Position numbers and translations under genes: made by a program
The notes under the pieces: generated by a model
Database searches by the model: none
The model's input: only the letters and a program-made list of their open reading frames with translations
What the model was told of the DNA's origin: nothing
Source: a virus
Length of the DNA stretch: 52,197 bases
Virus record (IMG/VR): IMGVR_UViG_3300032322_000313
Location: 1 to 52,197 of that record
Strand: one strand, 5' to 3'
Shown here: piece by piece, positions 1 through 6,899 of the stretch
Layout of the letters: the number at the start of each line of letters is the position of its first letter
Numbering within the stretch: position 1 is the stretch's first letter

Positions 1-529
1 AGCGTGGGTTGATTCCATCCTTGATCGTCGCTTCATTCGCTCACGTTGGGGCGCACGCTCCGTAGAGATTAAACTAACAAACGGCTACGGCGGTGCGAAC
101 GCTTGGGGCAGTTACAAGATCACAGCCTCACGCGGTGCCCGTAACGAGTACGCGATGCTTCACGAAATCGCGCACACGCTAACGCCACGCGATGTTGGGC
201 ACGGACCCGAGTTCGCCGGGGTCCTGCTCTTCCTCGTACGCAACGTACTCGGGGCTGATGCACACAAAGCCCTGCTTACGGCTATGCGTGAACACGGCGT
301 TAAACGCAGTAATGCTGGCATCCCCAAGGTTAGGCCAGGCGATGCTGTCCCCAAGCCTGTCAAGGTGCGGGAACGTGAGGCAAAGAAGCGCGAACAGGAA
401 GAGGCGCGATTCAACATCATCCGTGAGGTTAATCGCGGCAACATTACTTGGAATCAAGTAATCGCTCTTGCGAAAGAAAAGCAGCGTCAAGCCGCCGAGT
501 TCAAGGCTGCATCACGCAGAGCCAAATAA
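1..529 (+). CDS. Zn metallopeptidase-like phage protein (3' part; gene crosses the window ends)
   Basis: The reading frame is open from base 2 and continues from the ATG at 52157 when the window ends are joined, giving 189 residues. The joined N-terminus (KRDSQRSKVYAAW) and the HEIAHT motif followed by GHGPEF resemble the actinophage metallohydrolase family TIGR04338; the two His and Glu of HExxH plus the later His would bind zinc. The C-terminal third is charged (many Lys, Arg, Glu) and probably helical. A hammerhead ribozyme lies just upstream at 52082-52135 and another begins at this gene's stop codon. Substrate unknown; an SprT-like role on DNA-protein complexes is only a guess. Confidence 0.8.
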   Translation, partial: AWVDSILDRRFIRSRWGARSVEIKLTNGYGGANAWGSYKITASRGARNEYAMLHEIAHTLTPRDVGHGPEFAGVLLFLVRNVLGADAHKALLTAMREHGVKRSNAGIPKVRPGDAVPKPVKVREREAKKREQEEARFNIIREVNRGNITWNQVIALAKEKQRQAAEFKAASRRAK

Positions 530-581
530 CCGAAACCCCGTGAGGGGTCCACCGGGATTCGCCACCCGGTGCTGATGAGGT
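529..581 (+). ncRNA. Type II hammerhead ribozyme HHR1
   Basis: Core elements in order: GAA 532-534; stem III 535-539 with 544-548 closed by a GTGA loop; unpaired C549 at the cleavage site; stem I 550-556 with 565-571; CTGATGA 572-578. Stem II is the open stem: A529-C531 pairs with G579-T581, including the conserved G10.1-C11.1 pair. Predicted cleavage is between C549 and C550. The 5' strand of stem II uses the last base of the upstream TAA stop codon. The ATG of the next gene is 22 nt after the ribozyme. Assigned by eye; activity is inferred from the intact core. Confidence 0.88.
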
Positions 582-603
582 AGGCGTAACGAAAGGGAAA
601 CCA

Positions 604-921
604 ATGCAGACAATCACGCTGCCGTCCTTCAAGAACATCACAAAGACCTACTGCGGATTGGGGGGATGCGCTTGCGGTTGCGGCGGCACCTACGTCGCTC
701 CCACGCACGCTGATGTTGATTCATACACGCCCCGCAATAACCGCACAGTCAAGATGCGGCTTACCAAGGTCATCAAGGCTTACGAGGCAAACCCTTCAAG
801 CGTTAGCGTGTTCCCCGGCTTCGGTAACGAGATGATCTGGGAGTACGTGTACGGGACGTACAGCGATCACAACGCGCTCGGACGGGTTGTCCGTATTTAC
901 GCCACGAAGGAGGAGGCGTGA
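604..921 (+). CDS. Cys/Gly-rich small hypothetical protein
   Basis: This is a 105-residue protein of unknown function, the first gene after HHR1. A cysteine cluster near residues 17-26 (CGLGGCACGCGG) could bind a metal; the rest looks like a small mixed alpha/beta fold with no recognised motif. The SD is the GAAAGGG at 591-597, 6 nt before the ATG. Its TGA overlaps the GTG start of the next gene (GTGA), so the two are probably translationally coupled. Confidence 0.8.
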   Translation: MQTITLPSFKNITKTYCGLGGCACGCGGTYVAPTHADVDSYTPRNNRTVKMRLTKVIKAYEANPSSVSVFPGFGNEMIWEYVYGTYSDHNALGRVVRIYATKEEA

Positions 922-1223
922 ACACAATCAAGCGTCGCCGACCCGGACTCTACGACAGCGGGAACTACACGCTCGCAATCGGAAGCGACTGGCGGCACGA
1001 CGGATCACATCGACCATTCGTTATCGAAATCATTCGCAGGGTCTACACACCCGGCGCTGGCGCACCCAAGGGTGACGGCACTCATTACGACGCACTCACC
1101 TACAAGCGTTACCGCGCGGTTGTTCCTACGCTGCGTTTCGCAACCGCATTCCGCATCGGCGGTATCGCCATGATCACCTACCGCTGGCAGCAGCGGCTAC
1201 TCAACAAACTGGCAACAACATAA
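918..1223 (+). CDS. Hypothetical protein, basic, 101 aa
   Basis: The GTG start overlaps the stop codon of the preceding gene; the AGGAGG sequence just upstream is a strong SD. The protein is basic, with many Arg and Tyr residues, and resembles no family I recognise. It lies within the HHR1-HHR2 RNA unit, between a Cys-rich protein and a short helical protein. An early-expressed host-takeover role is possible from position alone. Confidence 0.72.
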   Translation: MNTIKRRRPGLYDSGNYTLAIGSDWRHDGSHRPFVIEIIRRVYTPGAGAPKGDGTHYDALTYKRYRAVVPTLRFATAFRIGGIAMITYRWQQRLLNKLATT

Positions 1224-1238
1224 CGAAAGGTAATCGTA

Positions 1239-1430
1239 ATGAACTACCTAGAGCAGCAGATCACACAGCAGCAAGCGCACCTTATGACTCTGGCTCAAAC
1301 CGCCCAAGCGTTGCACGGTGACCGTCCCGAGTTGTACGCGGCAATCATGGACGCTGATCGCGCCTTGGATAAAGCGTTCGCACTTGCCTGCGATACGGAT
1401 TACGCAACAGCCGTTGCGCTCACAGAATAG
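1239..1430 (+). CDS. Short helical hypothetical protein, 63 aa
   Basis: The ATG is preceded by AACGAAAGG at 1223-1231. The product is acidic, Gln- and Ala-rich and predicted almost entirely helical (residues about 2-30 and 33-60), with one Cys. No family recognised. Its TAG stop at 1428-1430 supplies the first base of stem II of HHR2, so the coding end and the ribozyme are fused. Confidence 0.72.
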   Translation: MNYLEQQITQQQAHLMTLAQTAQALHGDRPELYAAIMDADRALDKAFALACDTDYATAVALTE

Positions 1431-1486
1431 TCGAAACCCCGCTACGGCGGGGTCGCGCAGAAATTACCTACTGCGCCTGACGAGAC
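1430..1486 (+). ncRNA. Type II hammerhead ribozyme HHR2
   Basis: GAA 1433-1435; stem III 1436-1442 with 1447-1453 closed by a TACG loop; cleavage-site C1454; stem I 1455-1460 with 1471-1476; core CTGACGA 1477-1483, where T-to-C falls at the tolerated position 7. Stem II is GTC 1430-1432 pairing with GAC 1484-1486. Stems I and III differ in sequence and length from HHR1 yet keep pairing. The next ATG is 21 nt downstream. Confidence 0.88.
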
Positions 1487-1507
1487 AGGTGAACGAAAGG
1501 GAAGCAC

Positions 1508-1756
1508 ATGGATATCAAAGAGATCGTAAAGCAGAGCGAAACATTTGTTGATAACTACCCACTGTCCTCGGACAACATGGGTGGGCGCTCCTATCGGGTA
1601 ATGCTGCACGCGGTAATGACAATGGCTCGCGAGTCAGGTGCCATTCGGACCGACGAGGATCACGACATCCTTCTCAGCCTGCTTGTGAAATCGGATATGG
1701 ATGCACAGCGCATCGGTTGGGAAACAGCCTTGAAGAATAACGAGGTTGCATCGTGA
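1508..1756 (+). CDS. Hypothetical acidic protein, 82 aa
   Basis: This is the first gene of the HHR2-HHR3 unit, with GAAAGGG at 1495-1501 as SD. The protein is acidic and mainly helical, with Met- and Asp-rich stretches and no recognised domain. Its TGA overlaps the following GTG start, indicating translational coupling to a small membrane protein. Confidence 0.75.
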   Translation: MDIKEIVKQSETFVDNYPLSSDNMGGRSYRVMLHAVMTMARESGAIRTDEDHDILLSLLVKSDMDAQRIGWETALKNNEVAS

Positions 1757-1857
1757 AACTCACACGACGCGGCGAATACGCCATCGCAATCCTCGCAACA
1801 ACAATCATGCTCGCGGTCATGGGGATCGCGGGATGGATCGAAGGGGGTATGCAGTAA
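1753..1857 (+). CDS. Small single-pass membrane protein, 34 aa
   Basis: The GTG start overlaps the upstream TGA (GTGA), and the TAA overlaps the next ATG (TAATG). After a basic N-terminus (KLTRRGEY), residues about 9-29 are hydrophobic (Ala, Ile, Leu, Met, Val), which fits one transmembrane helix with the N-terminus inside. Tight coupling on both sides is the main evidence that it is real. Function unknown. Confidence 0.6.
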   Translation: MKLTRRGEYAIAILATTIMLAVMGIAGWIEGGMQ

Positions 1858-2123
1858 TGAGTACCGCAACAGATACACAGCGCAAGACACTCACGGTCGG
1901 TGAGTTGATTAACGAGTTGTCGAAACTGGATCCGAACAAGCCGATCCTGTTCAGCGCAGCGTCAGCCGATTACTGGCAAACCCGGCTGGCGTACCGATTC
2001 ATCAACAACAACGTTCACGAAATGAACATCAAGTGGGACGAATACCACGGGGAATACTCAGTCCACGATCCTGAGGAGGACGACGATTATGACTACGACG
2101 GAACCGTCTACGTCTTTTGTTAA
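1857..2123 (+). CDS. Hypothetical acidic protein, 88 aa
   Basis: The ATG at 1857 overlaps the upstream stop; AAGGGGGT about 8 nt upstream is the SD. The N-terminal part (TVGELINELSKLDPNKP) resembles the start of small phage proteins of unknown role; the C-terminal third is very acidic and Tyr-rich (EEDDDYDYDG). An acidic, DNA-mimic-like surface is conceivable but not shown. Confidence 0.72.
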   Translation: MSTATDTQRKTLTVGELINELSKLDPNKPILFSAASADYWQTRLAYRFINNNVHEMNIKWDEYHGEYSVHDPEEDDDYDYDGTVYVFC

Positions 2124-2235
2124 TAACGAGCCGATCAACGTGGCAACCGAAGAGGGGCGACGCCGCCTCGCAGAACTCGCGGCTAACGGACCAATCTTCA
2201 AGGTCCGCCATGCTTGCGATCAACGTACTGACTAG
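2089..2235 (+). CDS. Small hypothetical protein, 48 aa
   Basis: The ATG at 2089 lies inside the end of the previous gene in another frame, with GAGGAGG about 10 nt upstream. The product has a Thr/Ser-rich start, then a basic helical stretch (EEGRRRLAELAANG). The TAG stop at 2233-2235 lies inside stem II of HHR3, the same stop-codon arrangement as the other hammerhead-linked genes, which supports it being a true gene. Confidence 0.6.
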   Translation: MTTTEPSTSFVNNEPINVATEEGRRRLAELAANGPIFKVRHACDQRTD

Positions 2236-2290
2236 ATCGAAACCCCGCGAGGGGTCCGGTACTGAATGGTGCCGCTGATGAGATCGTCAG
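2228..2290 (+). ncRNA. Type II hammerhead ribozyme HHR3, extended stem II
   Basis: GAA 2239-2241; stem III 2242-2246 with 2251-2255 closed by a GCGA loop; cleavage-site C2256; stem I 2257-2262 with 2269-2274 (one G-U pair); CTGATGA 2275-2281. Stem II is GATC 2235-2238 with GATC 2282-2285, then a two-base bulge (T2233, A2234), then CTGAC 2228-2232 with GTCAG 2286-2290. This is the longest stem II of the five and a strong argument against chance. The next ATG follows by 21 nt. Confidence 0.9.
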
Positions 2291-2311
2291 TCACACGAAG
2301 GGGTAACGCTA

Positions 2312-3313
2312 ATGGCACACGAAATCGAAATCATGGAGGACGGCACCGCAGCGTTCTTCAGCAATCGCGAGGTTCCCTGGCACAACCTTGGCGTACTCAC
2401 CGATTCCGCGCAGACTGTGGACGATGCGCTGCGGCTCGCCATGTTGGACTGGACCGTTTACAAGAGTGAGGAACCAGTCACCACAACCGTTATCACCGAG
2501 AACGGTGTGGCTAACGTCCCGGTGCCCGACCGATTCGCCACCTACCGCGACCATCCCATCCTCGGTTTGCAGGGACTTGGCGTGGTCGGCAATCAGTACA
2601 CAGTCATCCAGAACCGTGAGGCGTTCGACTTCCTCAATCTGCTCGCTGATGAGTCCGGTGCTGTGTTCGAAACCGCTGGATCTCTGCGCGGTGGCACTCG
2701 CGTGTTCATGTCCATGAAGATGCCGCAGCACATCAGCATCGCCGATGGTACGGACACGGTAGACCTGTACCTTATTTGCACCACCAGCCACGACGGGACT
2801 CAAGCCTTCACGGTCTATCTGTCGGCGGTTCGCCCGGTTTGCGCCAACACGGTCCAGTTCGGACTTAATGGTGCCGCCCACAAGTGGCATATGAAGCACA
2901 CAAGCAGCATCAAGGGCAAGATCCAGCAGGCACGGGACACGCTCGGATTCGTTGTCGATTACGCCGATGCGTTCCAGCAGGCAGTCGATCAACTTGTTTC
3001 GCTGGAAATGACACGTTACGAGTTCCAGGGATTTACGGAGTCACTTCTTCCTACGAACAAGGATATGTCTACGCTTCAGATCTCACGCACCGAAGAGGCA
3101 CGCAGCGAAATCTTCGGACTCTGGAATGCGCCGACACAGCAGAACGTGGCTAATACGCGGTGGGCAGCGTTCAATGCCGTCACAGAGTGGGCTGATTGGT
3201 TTAAGCCTGTCAAGGCTGGTAAGCGTGACGAGGATCTTGTTCGCGCAGAGCGCGTGTTCAGCGGGGGCGTGGAGGGCATCAAGCAGAAGGCTTACGCACT
3301 CCTTTCCCGGTAA
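2312..3313 (+). CDS. DUF932 (TIGR03299-like) phage/plasmid protein
   Basis: This 333-residue protein matches the DUF932 family common in phages and plasmids. It has the characteristic start (EIEIMEDGTAAFFSN followed by VPWHNLG), a central VVGNQYTVIQN segment and a long helical C-terminal half. The molecular role is unknown; genes of this family often sit near recombination and replication genes, as here (Rad52-type protein at 4512). It is the first gene after HHR3, and the SD is GAAGGGG at 2297-2303. Confidence 0.88.
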   Translation: MAHEIEIMEDGTAAFFSNREVPWHNLGVLTDSAQTVDDALRLAMLDWTVYKSEEPVTTTVITENGVANVPVPDRFATYRDHPILGLQGLGVVGNQYTVIQNREAFDFLNLLADESGAVFETAGSLRGGTRVFMSMKMPQHISIADGTDTVDLYLICTTSHDGTQAFTVYLSAVRPVCANTVQFGLNGAAHKWHMKHTSSIKGKIQQARDTLGFVVDYADAFQQAVDQLVSLEMTRYEFQGFTESLLPTNKDMSTLQISRTEEARSEIFGLWNAPTQQNVANTRWAAFNAVTEWADWFKPVKAGKRDEDLVRAERVFSGGVEGIKQKAYALLSR

Positions 3314-3390
3314 CCGCCACCCAACGTGGGGCGGGAGGATATTCCTTCCCTTTCTCCTCCCGCCTCGCCTTGGCTTGCGGTTGCAGCCAA
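3314..3390 (+). promoter_or_regulatory. Structured spacer with mutually exclusive hairpins
   Basis: Three inverted repeats are visible between the DUF932 stop and the next gene. Hairpin A pairs CCGCC 3314-3318 with GGCGG 3330-3334. Hairpin B pairs 3330-3339 with 3355-3364 (10 bp, GC-rich). Hairpin C pairs TTGGCT 3370-3375 with AGCCAA 3385-3390. A and B share 3330-3334 and cannot form together. B has no T-run after it, so it could be an Actinobacteria-type terminator, an attenuator or an RNA-stability element. Confidence 0.5.
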
Positions 3391-3409
3391 TCATAGAAGG
3401 GTTATTCGC

Positions 3410-3814
3410 ATGGATTTCAAGCGCACATCTGAGGATTCATGGTCGTGCAGCGACGACCGCTATGGCATTCGTTTGGAGCGTGACCCGTGGATCCGCCCGG
3501 AGGGTTCCAATCCGCCCGTCTACGTCGTTTACATCGGCAAGTACGGGCCGTTCAGCCAGTCACCGCTGGCAACACTTACGGCGTTCGGTGCTGCCGTGGA
3601 TTACATCAAGCAGGATGCAGCCCTGCCCGTGTTTAACGAGGCTGGCGACTGCCGCTGGTGCGGGTTGTCGCAACTTGATTTGGCTAGTGCGCCGCGCTGG
3701 TGGTTTGGGTGCAACTTGTGCGAAACGGAAATGGAGCGCACAGCAGACAATCAGGACGAAATCGAACGCAGCATCGCGCAGCACGAACAGGAGTTCGAAC
3801 CGCTGCACGACTGA
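3410..3814 (+). CDS. Hypothetical zinc-finger-like protein, 134 aa
   Basis: The ATG at 3410 is preceded by AGAAGGG about 8 nt upstream. Two Cys pairs in the second half (CRWCG near residue 82 and CNLCE near residue 103) suggest a zinc knuckle, and the C-terminal 30 residues are acidic and helical. The family is not recognised. It lies in a run of early genes with putative zinc-ribbon motifs. Confidence 0.75.
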   Translation: MDFKRTSEDSWSCSDDRYGIRLERDPWIRPEGSNPPVYVVYIGKYGPFSQSPLATLTAFGAAVDYIKQDAALPVFNEAGDCRWCGLSQLDLASAPRWWFGCNLCETEMERTADNQDEIERSIAQHEQEFEPLHD

Positions 3815-3879
3815 GCGGTGTGTCACACCATTCAAGGCAGCCTCAGAATGTAGGATGCCGTAACGAAAGAGGGGTTCGC

Positions 3880-4308
3880 ATGGCACGCAACATTGTTATT
3901 GACCTAGGACTGGTTTGCCCGTCCTGCCGCGAGTACGACGTATGCGGTGATGACTGCATCTGCCCGTCGTGCTGGTATCCAACACGATTCGATCCGAAAC
4001 AGCGCGACGATGCTGTTAATGCGTGGCGTTTCTTCGCCCCGGTAACCGCAGCGATGAACGAGGAGAATATCAACTGGGGATGGGCTACCGAAGAGAAGTA
4101 CCAGAACCGACTTGAGTTCAGCCTAGAGATCATAACAAAGGACGAGCGCTGGTACGAGGTCGTCAAGCACGACGGTAAGTATCTCGTTACGCATTGGCGC
4201 ATGAAGCCCGGATCGCGTGAGCGTGACGAGCCACCAGAGCCGATCCTTCTGGATGAGGTCATCGCTGATACACCGGACGAGGTTGTTAATCGCCTCGCTG
4301 ACCGTTAG
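3880..4308 (+). CDS. Zinc-ribbon protein, 142 aa
   Basis: The N-terminus contains two CPSC knuckles (residues about 13-16 and 28-31) with further Cys residues between them, a typical zinc-ribbon arrangement; a Trp-rich region of unknown role follows. The start is chosen from the AAAGAGGGG SD 6 nt upstream. The preceding 65 nt contain a short GGTGT/ACACC hairpin at 3817-3829. Confidence 0.78.
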   Translation: MARNIVIDLGLVCPSCREYDVCGDDCICPSCWYPTRFDPKQRDDAVNAWRFFAPVTAAMNEENINWGWATEEKYQNRLEFSLEIITKDERWYEVVKHDGKYLVTHWRMKPGSRERDEPPEPILLDEVIADTPDEVVNRLADR

Positions 4309-4315
4309 GACTTTG

Positions 4316-4525
4316 ATGCCGACCAACTATTTCACCGTCAGCGATATCGCTCGCATGTACGGCGTAACGCGCGGAACGATTACCGCGTACAAGGCGCGCG
4401 GTCATATGCCGCCGCCAGATATGCAGATCGGGCGTACTCCGGTCTGGACATTGGAAACACTCACCGCATGGCGACCAATCGCGGGTCGCAAGACACGAAA
4501 GGGTAGTACGGATGTTTCTAACTGA
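4316..4525 (+). CDS. MerR/excisionase-type HTH protein, 69 aa
   Basis: Residues 6-30 (TVSDIARMYGVTRGTITAYK) form a winged-helix HTH like those of MerR-family and phage excisionase proteins, and PVWTLETLTAW fits the wing and second-helix region. It is probably a small DNA-binding regulator. No integrase is present, so a true excisionase role is unlikely. Its end overlaps the next gene by 14 nt. Confidence 0.78.
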   Translation: MPTNYFTVSDIARMYGVTRGTITAYKARGHMPPPDMQIGRTPVWTLETLTAWRPIAGRKTRKGSTDVSN

Positions 4526-5222
4526 CGAACAGTACGACCAACTACTGAAGCCAATCGCAGCGTCACGCATCGCACAGAGATCACAGTCAGGTGTAACGCT
4601 TTCGTATTTGGAGGCGTGGGACGTAAAGGCACACCTAATCCGCATCTTCGGATTCGGCAACTGGTCCGCTGATGTTCTCTCAGCCGAACTCATGTTCGAA
4701 GAGAAGGACGAGAAGGGCCGCTGGAATGTTGGGTACAAGGTAATCATGCGGCTGACGATTTACGGGGCAAGCGTCGATGACCCTGACGCCACCTACACGG
4801 AGGCTGCGGTCGGTTCAGCGACCCTAGGTAACCGTGGTGAGGCGCACGATATGGCCGTTAAGACCGCAGAGTCAGACGCCTTGAAGCGTGCAGCCATTAA
4901 CCTCGGCACACAGTTCGGCCTTAGTCTCTACGATAACGGCAACCGCAACGACGTTATCAAGAGAACGCTGAATCCCCCGGTTGGTTATGGACAGGGCGCA
5001 CCGCCACCCGACACCGCACCCAATCCTGCACTTATGCAGATGTTGGAGGCTTGGGTTGCAGAGTCAGAGGTCTGCGATGACCGCAACGATCTGAAGCAGA
5101 TTTGGGATACCGCTGACGAGGCGGGACAACTTGACACCCCGGTTAATGCGAACGGCGCAGGCACAACGCTACGCAACGTAATCCTTAACCGCCTTGACGA
5201 AATCGACAACGCTAATGAATAA
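4512..5222 (+). CDS. Rad52/Rad22-type single-strand annealing protein
   Basis: This 236-residue protein has the Rad52/22 family layout: an N-terminal L-x-P-I start, a SYLEAWDVKAHLIRIFG helix, a GKWS-like turn (FGNWSADV), then a conserved helix (HDMAVKTAESDALKRAA) and NLGTQFGLSLY. It would anneal complementary single strands during phage recombination and DNA end repair. The partner nuclease is three genes downstream (5793). GAAAGGG 8 nt upstream is the SD. Confidence 0.9.
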   Translation: MFLTDEQYDQLLKPIAASRIAQRSQSGVTLSYLEAWDVKAHLIRIFGFGNWSADVLSAELMFEEKDEKGRWNVGYKVIMRLTIYGASVDDPDATYTEAAVGSATLGNRGEAHDMAVKTAESDALKRAAINLGTQFGLSLYDNGNRNDVIKRTLNPPVGYGQGAPPPDTAPNPALMQMLEAWVAESEVCDDRNDLKQIWDTADEAGQLDTPVNANGAGTTLRNVILNRLDEIDNANE

Positions 5223-5583
5223 GATCATCACACCAGCAGACGTAGAGGCGAAACTGATTTCGCTGAGTCGTGAATACGATGAGGCGCACGCGAGCCTGGA
5301 ACAAGCAGAACTCACCTACGCTAACGCTAAGTCGTTGTGGGAAATCAACAGCGCACGCATGAGACTGTCGATAGCCGCACGCGCACTTGATTCCGGTCGC
5401 AAGATCACCGTGCAGGAGCGTGACGATGAGGCACTACTGCGATGCCAGGATGAGTTAAGCGCACTCAATAATGCGGAGGCGGTGGTTCGCGCCTCACGCG
5501 CTAACACCCAACGGTTGCGTACACAGATTGATATTGCGCGGTCCGTAGGAACAAGCGTGCGCGCAGCGATGGATATGTCATGA
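5215..5583 (+). CDS. Coiled-coil hypothetical protein, 122 aa
   Basis: The ATG overlaps the end of the annealing-protein gene (ATGAATAA). The sequence is nearly all helical, with many Ala, Glu, Arg and Ser residues and heptad-like spacing, so a coiled coil is likely. Its place between the annealing protein and the nuclease suggests an accessory recombination role, by context only. Confidence 0.75.
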   Translation: MNKIITPADVEAKLISLSREYDEAHASLEQAELTYANAKSLWEINSARMRLSIAARALDSGRKITVQERDDEALLRCQDELSALNNAEAVVRASRANTQRLRTQIDIARSVGTSVRAAMDMS

Positions 5584-5669
5584 ACTGGATCGACGTAATC
5601 GTCATTCTGATGGTATTCGCACTCGGATACTGGCTCGGAATGACCGGGGATGGAGAGGACAAGCGATGA
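5580..5669 (+). CDS. Very small membrane protein, 29 aa
   Basis: The ATG overlaps the upstream TGA (ATGA), and its own TGA overlaps the next ATG. Residues about 3-21 (WIDVIVILMVFALGYWLG) form one hydrophobic helix; the C-terminus is charged. Unknown function; the coupled overlaps on both sides support translation. Confidence 0.5.
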   Translation: MNWIDVIVILMVFALGYWLGMTGDGEDKR

Positions 5670-5800
5670 GGGGATTCGTGGAACGGATGGAGTTCTTGGA
5701 GCGATTTGCGCCAGACGACACCGTTATCGGATACGACGAGGTTATCGAATCATTCCTTGACGACGCCGATGCGCGAAAGGATGCAGCGAAAGATGGATAA
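5666..5800 (+). CDS. Small acidic hypothetical protein, 44 aa
   Basis: The ATG overlaps the upstream stop (ATGA), and GGAGAGGA upstream is a good SD. The protein is acidic with a helical C-terminus (SFLDDADARKDAAKDG). Its TAA lies within the first codons of the nuclease gene (ATGGATAA), so the two are coupled. No family recognised. Confidence 0.55.
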   Translation: MRGFVERMEFLERFAPDDTVIGYDEVIESFLDDADARKDAAKDG

Positions 5801-6443
5801 GGACTTCGTGATCTCGTTATTCAGTAACAAGACCAGCGCTCGGTCGATGCAGAAGGCAATCGGCCCAAGTGAGATCGGTGGGTGTAAGCGCCGAACGTGG
5901 CATCGCCTAGTGCAAACGCCACCAACAAACCCAGATACGTTGTCGATGGCAGCCTGGATGGGTACGGCGATCCATGACGCTATCGAACGCAAGATCAAGC
6001 GAACCGATAATCCCTTCGATCCGCGTTACCGCACGGAAATGGAAGTAACACACGACGGGTTGACCGGGCACGTTGATCTGTATGACACAGAGACATACGA
6101 GGTTGTCGATTGGAAGACCATCACAAAGAAGAAGATCAGTTACTTCCCGTCAAGCCAACAGCGCATGCAGGTACAAATCTACGGTTACCTGCTCACGCAG
6201 AATGGCTACCGCGTGGATAACGTGACACTCGTTGGCATCCCGCGTGACGGTAACGAACTTGATCTTGTCGTACATACGGAACCGTACGAGCCGTTGATTG
6301 CTCAGGAGGGTTTGGCGTGGGTGCGTAGCATCACCGACAACCTTGACGTTATTCCTGAGCCTGAGGAATCGCGGCGATTCTGTCAGGACTATTGCCAGTT
6401 CTTTGACCCATCGGGTGAGGTAGGTTGCCCCAGCCGAGGTTAA
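5793..6443 (+). CDS. Cas4/RecB-like PD-(D/E)XK exonuclease with Fe-S cysteines
   Basis: Motifs in order: a Cys near residue 29 (GGCKRRTWHRL), GTAIHDAIE, GHVDLYD, then VVDWKTITKKK with the catalytic Asp and Lys, a QMQVQIYGYLL helix, and a C-terminal CQDYC...GC cluster. Together the four cysteines match the 4Fe-4S site of Cas4-type nucleases. It should resect DNA ends to give single strands for the Rad52-type protein. Start 5793 is chosen because it overlaps the upstream stop and has GAAAGG 12 nt before it; ATGs at 5769 and 5781 are alternatives. Confidence 0.88.
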   Translation: MDKDFVISLFSNKTSARSMQKAIGPSEIGGCKRRTWHRLVQTPPTNPDTLSMAAWMGTAIHDAIERKIKRTDNPFDPRYRTEMEVTHDGLTGHVDLYDTETYEVVDWKTITKKKISYFPSSQQRMQVQIYGYLLTQNGYRVDNVTLVGIPRDGNELDLVVHTEPYEPLIAQEGLAWVRSITDNLDVIPEPEESRRFCQDYCQFFDPSGEVGCPSRG

Positions 6444-6461
6444 CAGTCGAAAGGGTATTCG

Positions 6462-6899
6462 ATGAGTAACGAGGGGTTGTTCGCATTATCGGGAAGCGTT
6501 GATACGAGGCCGCACGCTTGCGGTGGTGAGGCTTGCCAAGTGTGCGCCCTTGATCGGGCACGCGGCATACCAACCGCTGAGAAACTAGCGCGGCGCACAG
6601 ATCCAGCCACTAGCAAAGAGGCTGCCGCATCCCTGCACCGTAATACGTTGTTGCGTTCGCTTCTGATTGAGTTTGGTCGCGCTGACCTAACGGCAGAAGA
6701 AGCGGGAACACGCGCAGGATTGGATGAAAGCAGCGGCTACTGGAAACGTGTTAGCGATTTGCTTAACGCGGGCTACATAGAGCCAGTTATCGTTGACGGC
6801 GAAATGCTGACGCGCATCGCGTCCTCAGGTCGCCAGCAACGTGTTCTCAGGATTACCAGTAAGGGCAGCGACCAACTATTCACAGACGGGGGTTTCTAA
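6462..6899 (+). CDS. Winged-helix protein, 145 aa
   Basis: A Cys-containing N-terminus (HACGGEACQVC) precedes a conserved start helix (RTDPATSKEAA) and a winged-helix region (TAEEAGTRAGLDESSGYWKR, then VSDLLNAGYIE). This layout is common in phage proteins that act as small DNA-binding regulators. The stop overlaps the next ATG. SD is CGAAAGGG. Confidence 0.75.
   Translation: MSNEGLFALSGSVDTRPHACGGEACQVCALDRARGIPTAEKLARRTDPATSKEAAASLHRNTLLRSLLIEFGRADLTAEEAGTRAGLDESSGYWKRVSDLLNAGYIEPVIVDGEMLTRIASSGRQQRVLRITSKGSDQLFTDGGF

Noticed and set aside
572-597. A second hammerhead reading using the CGAAA of the SD after CTGATGAG (HHR1, and likewise at the other four)
   Set aside because: The bases between CTGATGA and this CGAAA do not pair as stem II, while the upstream GAAA has intact stems III, I and II. 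The GAAAGGG is explained as ribosome binding site.
2646-2672. CTGATGA followed 16 nt later by GAAAC, hammerhead-like
   Set aside because: It is inside the DUF932 coding frame (LADESGAVFET); the bases between cannot form stem II and no stem I or III pairing surrounds it.
4316-4525. Excisionase gene implying a temperate phage
   Set aside because: The fold is shared by MerR-type regulators, and no integrase, attachment site or repressor was found.
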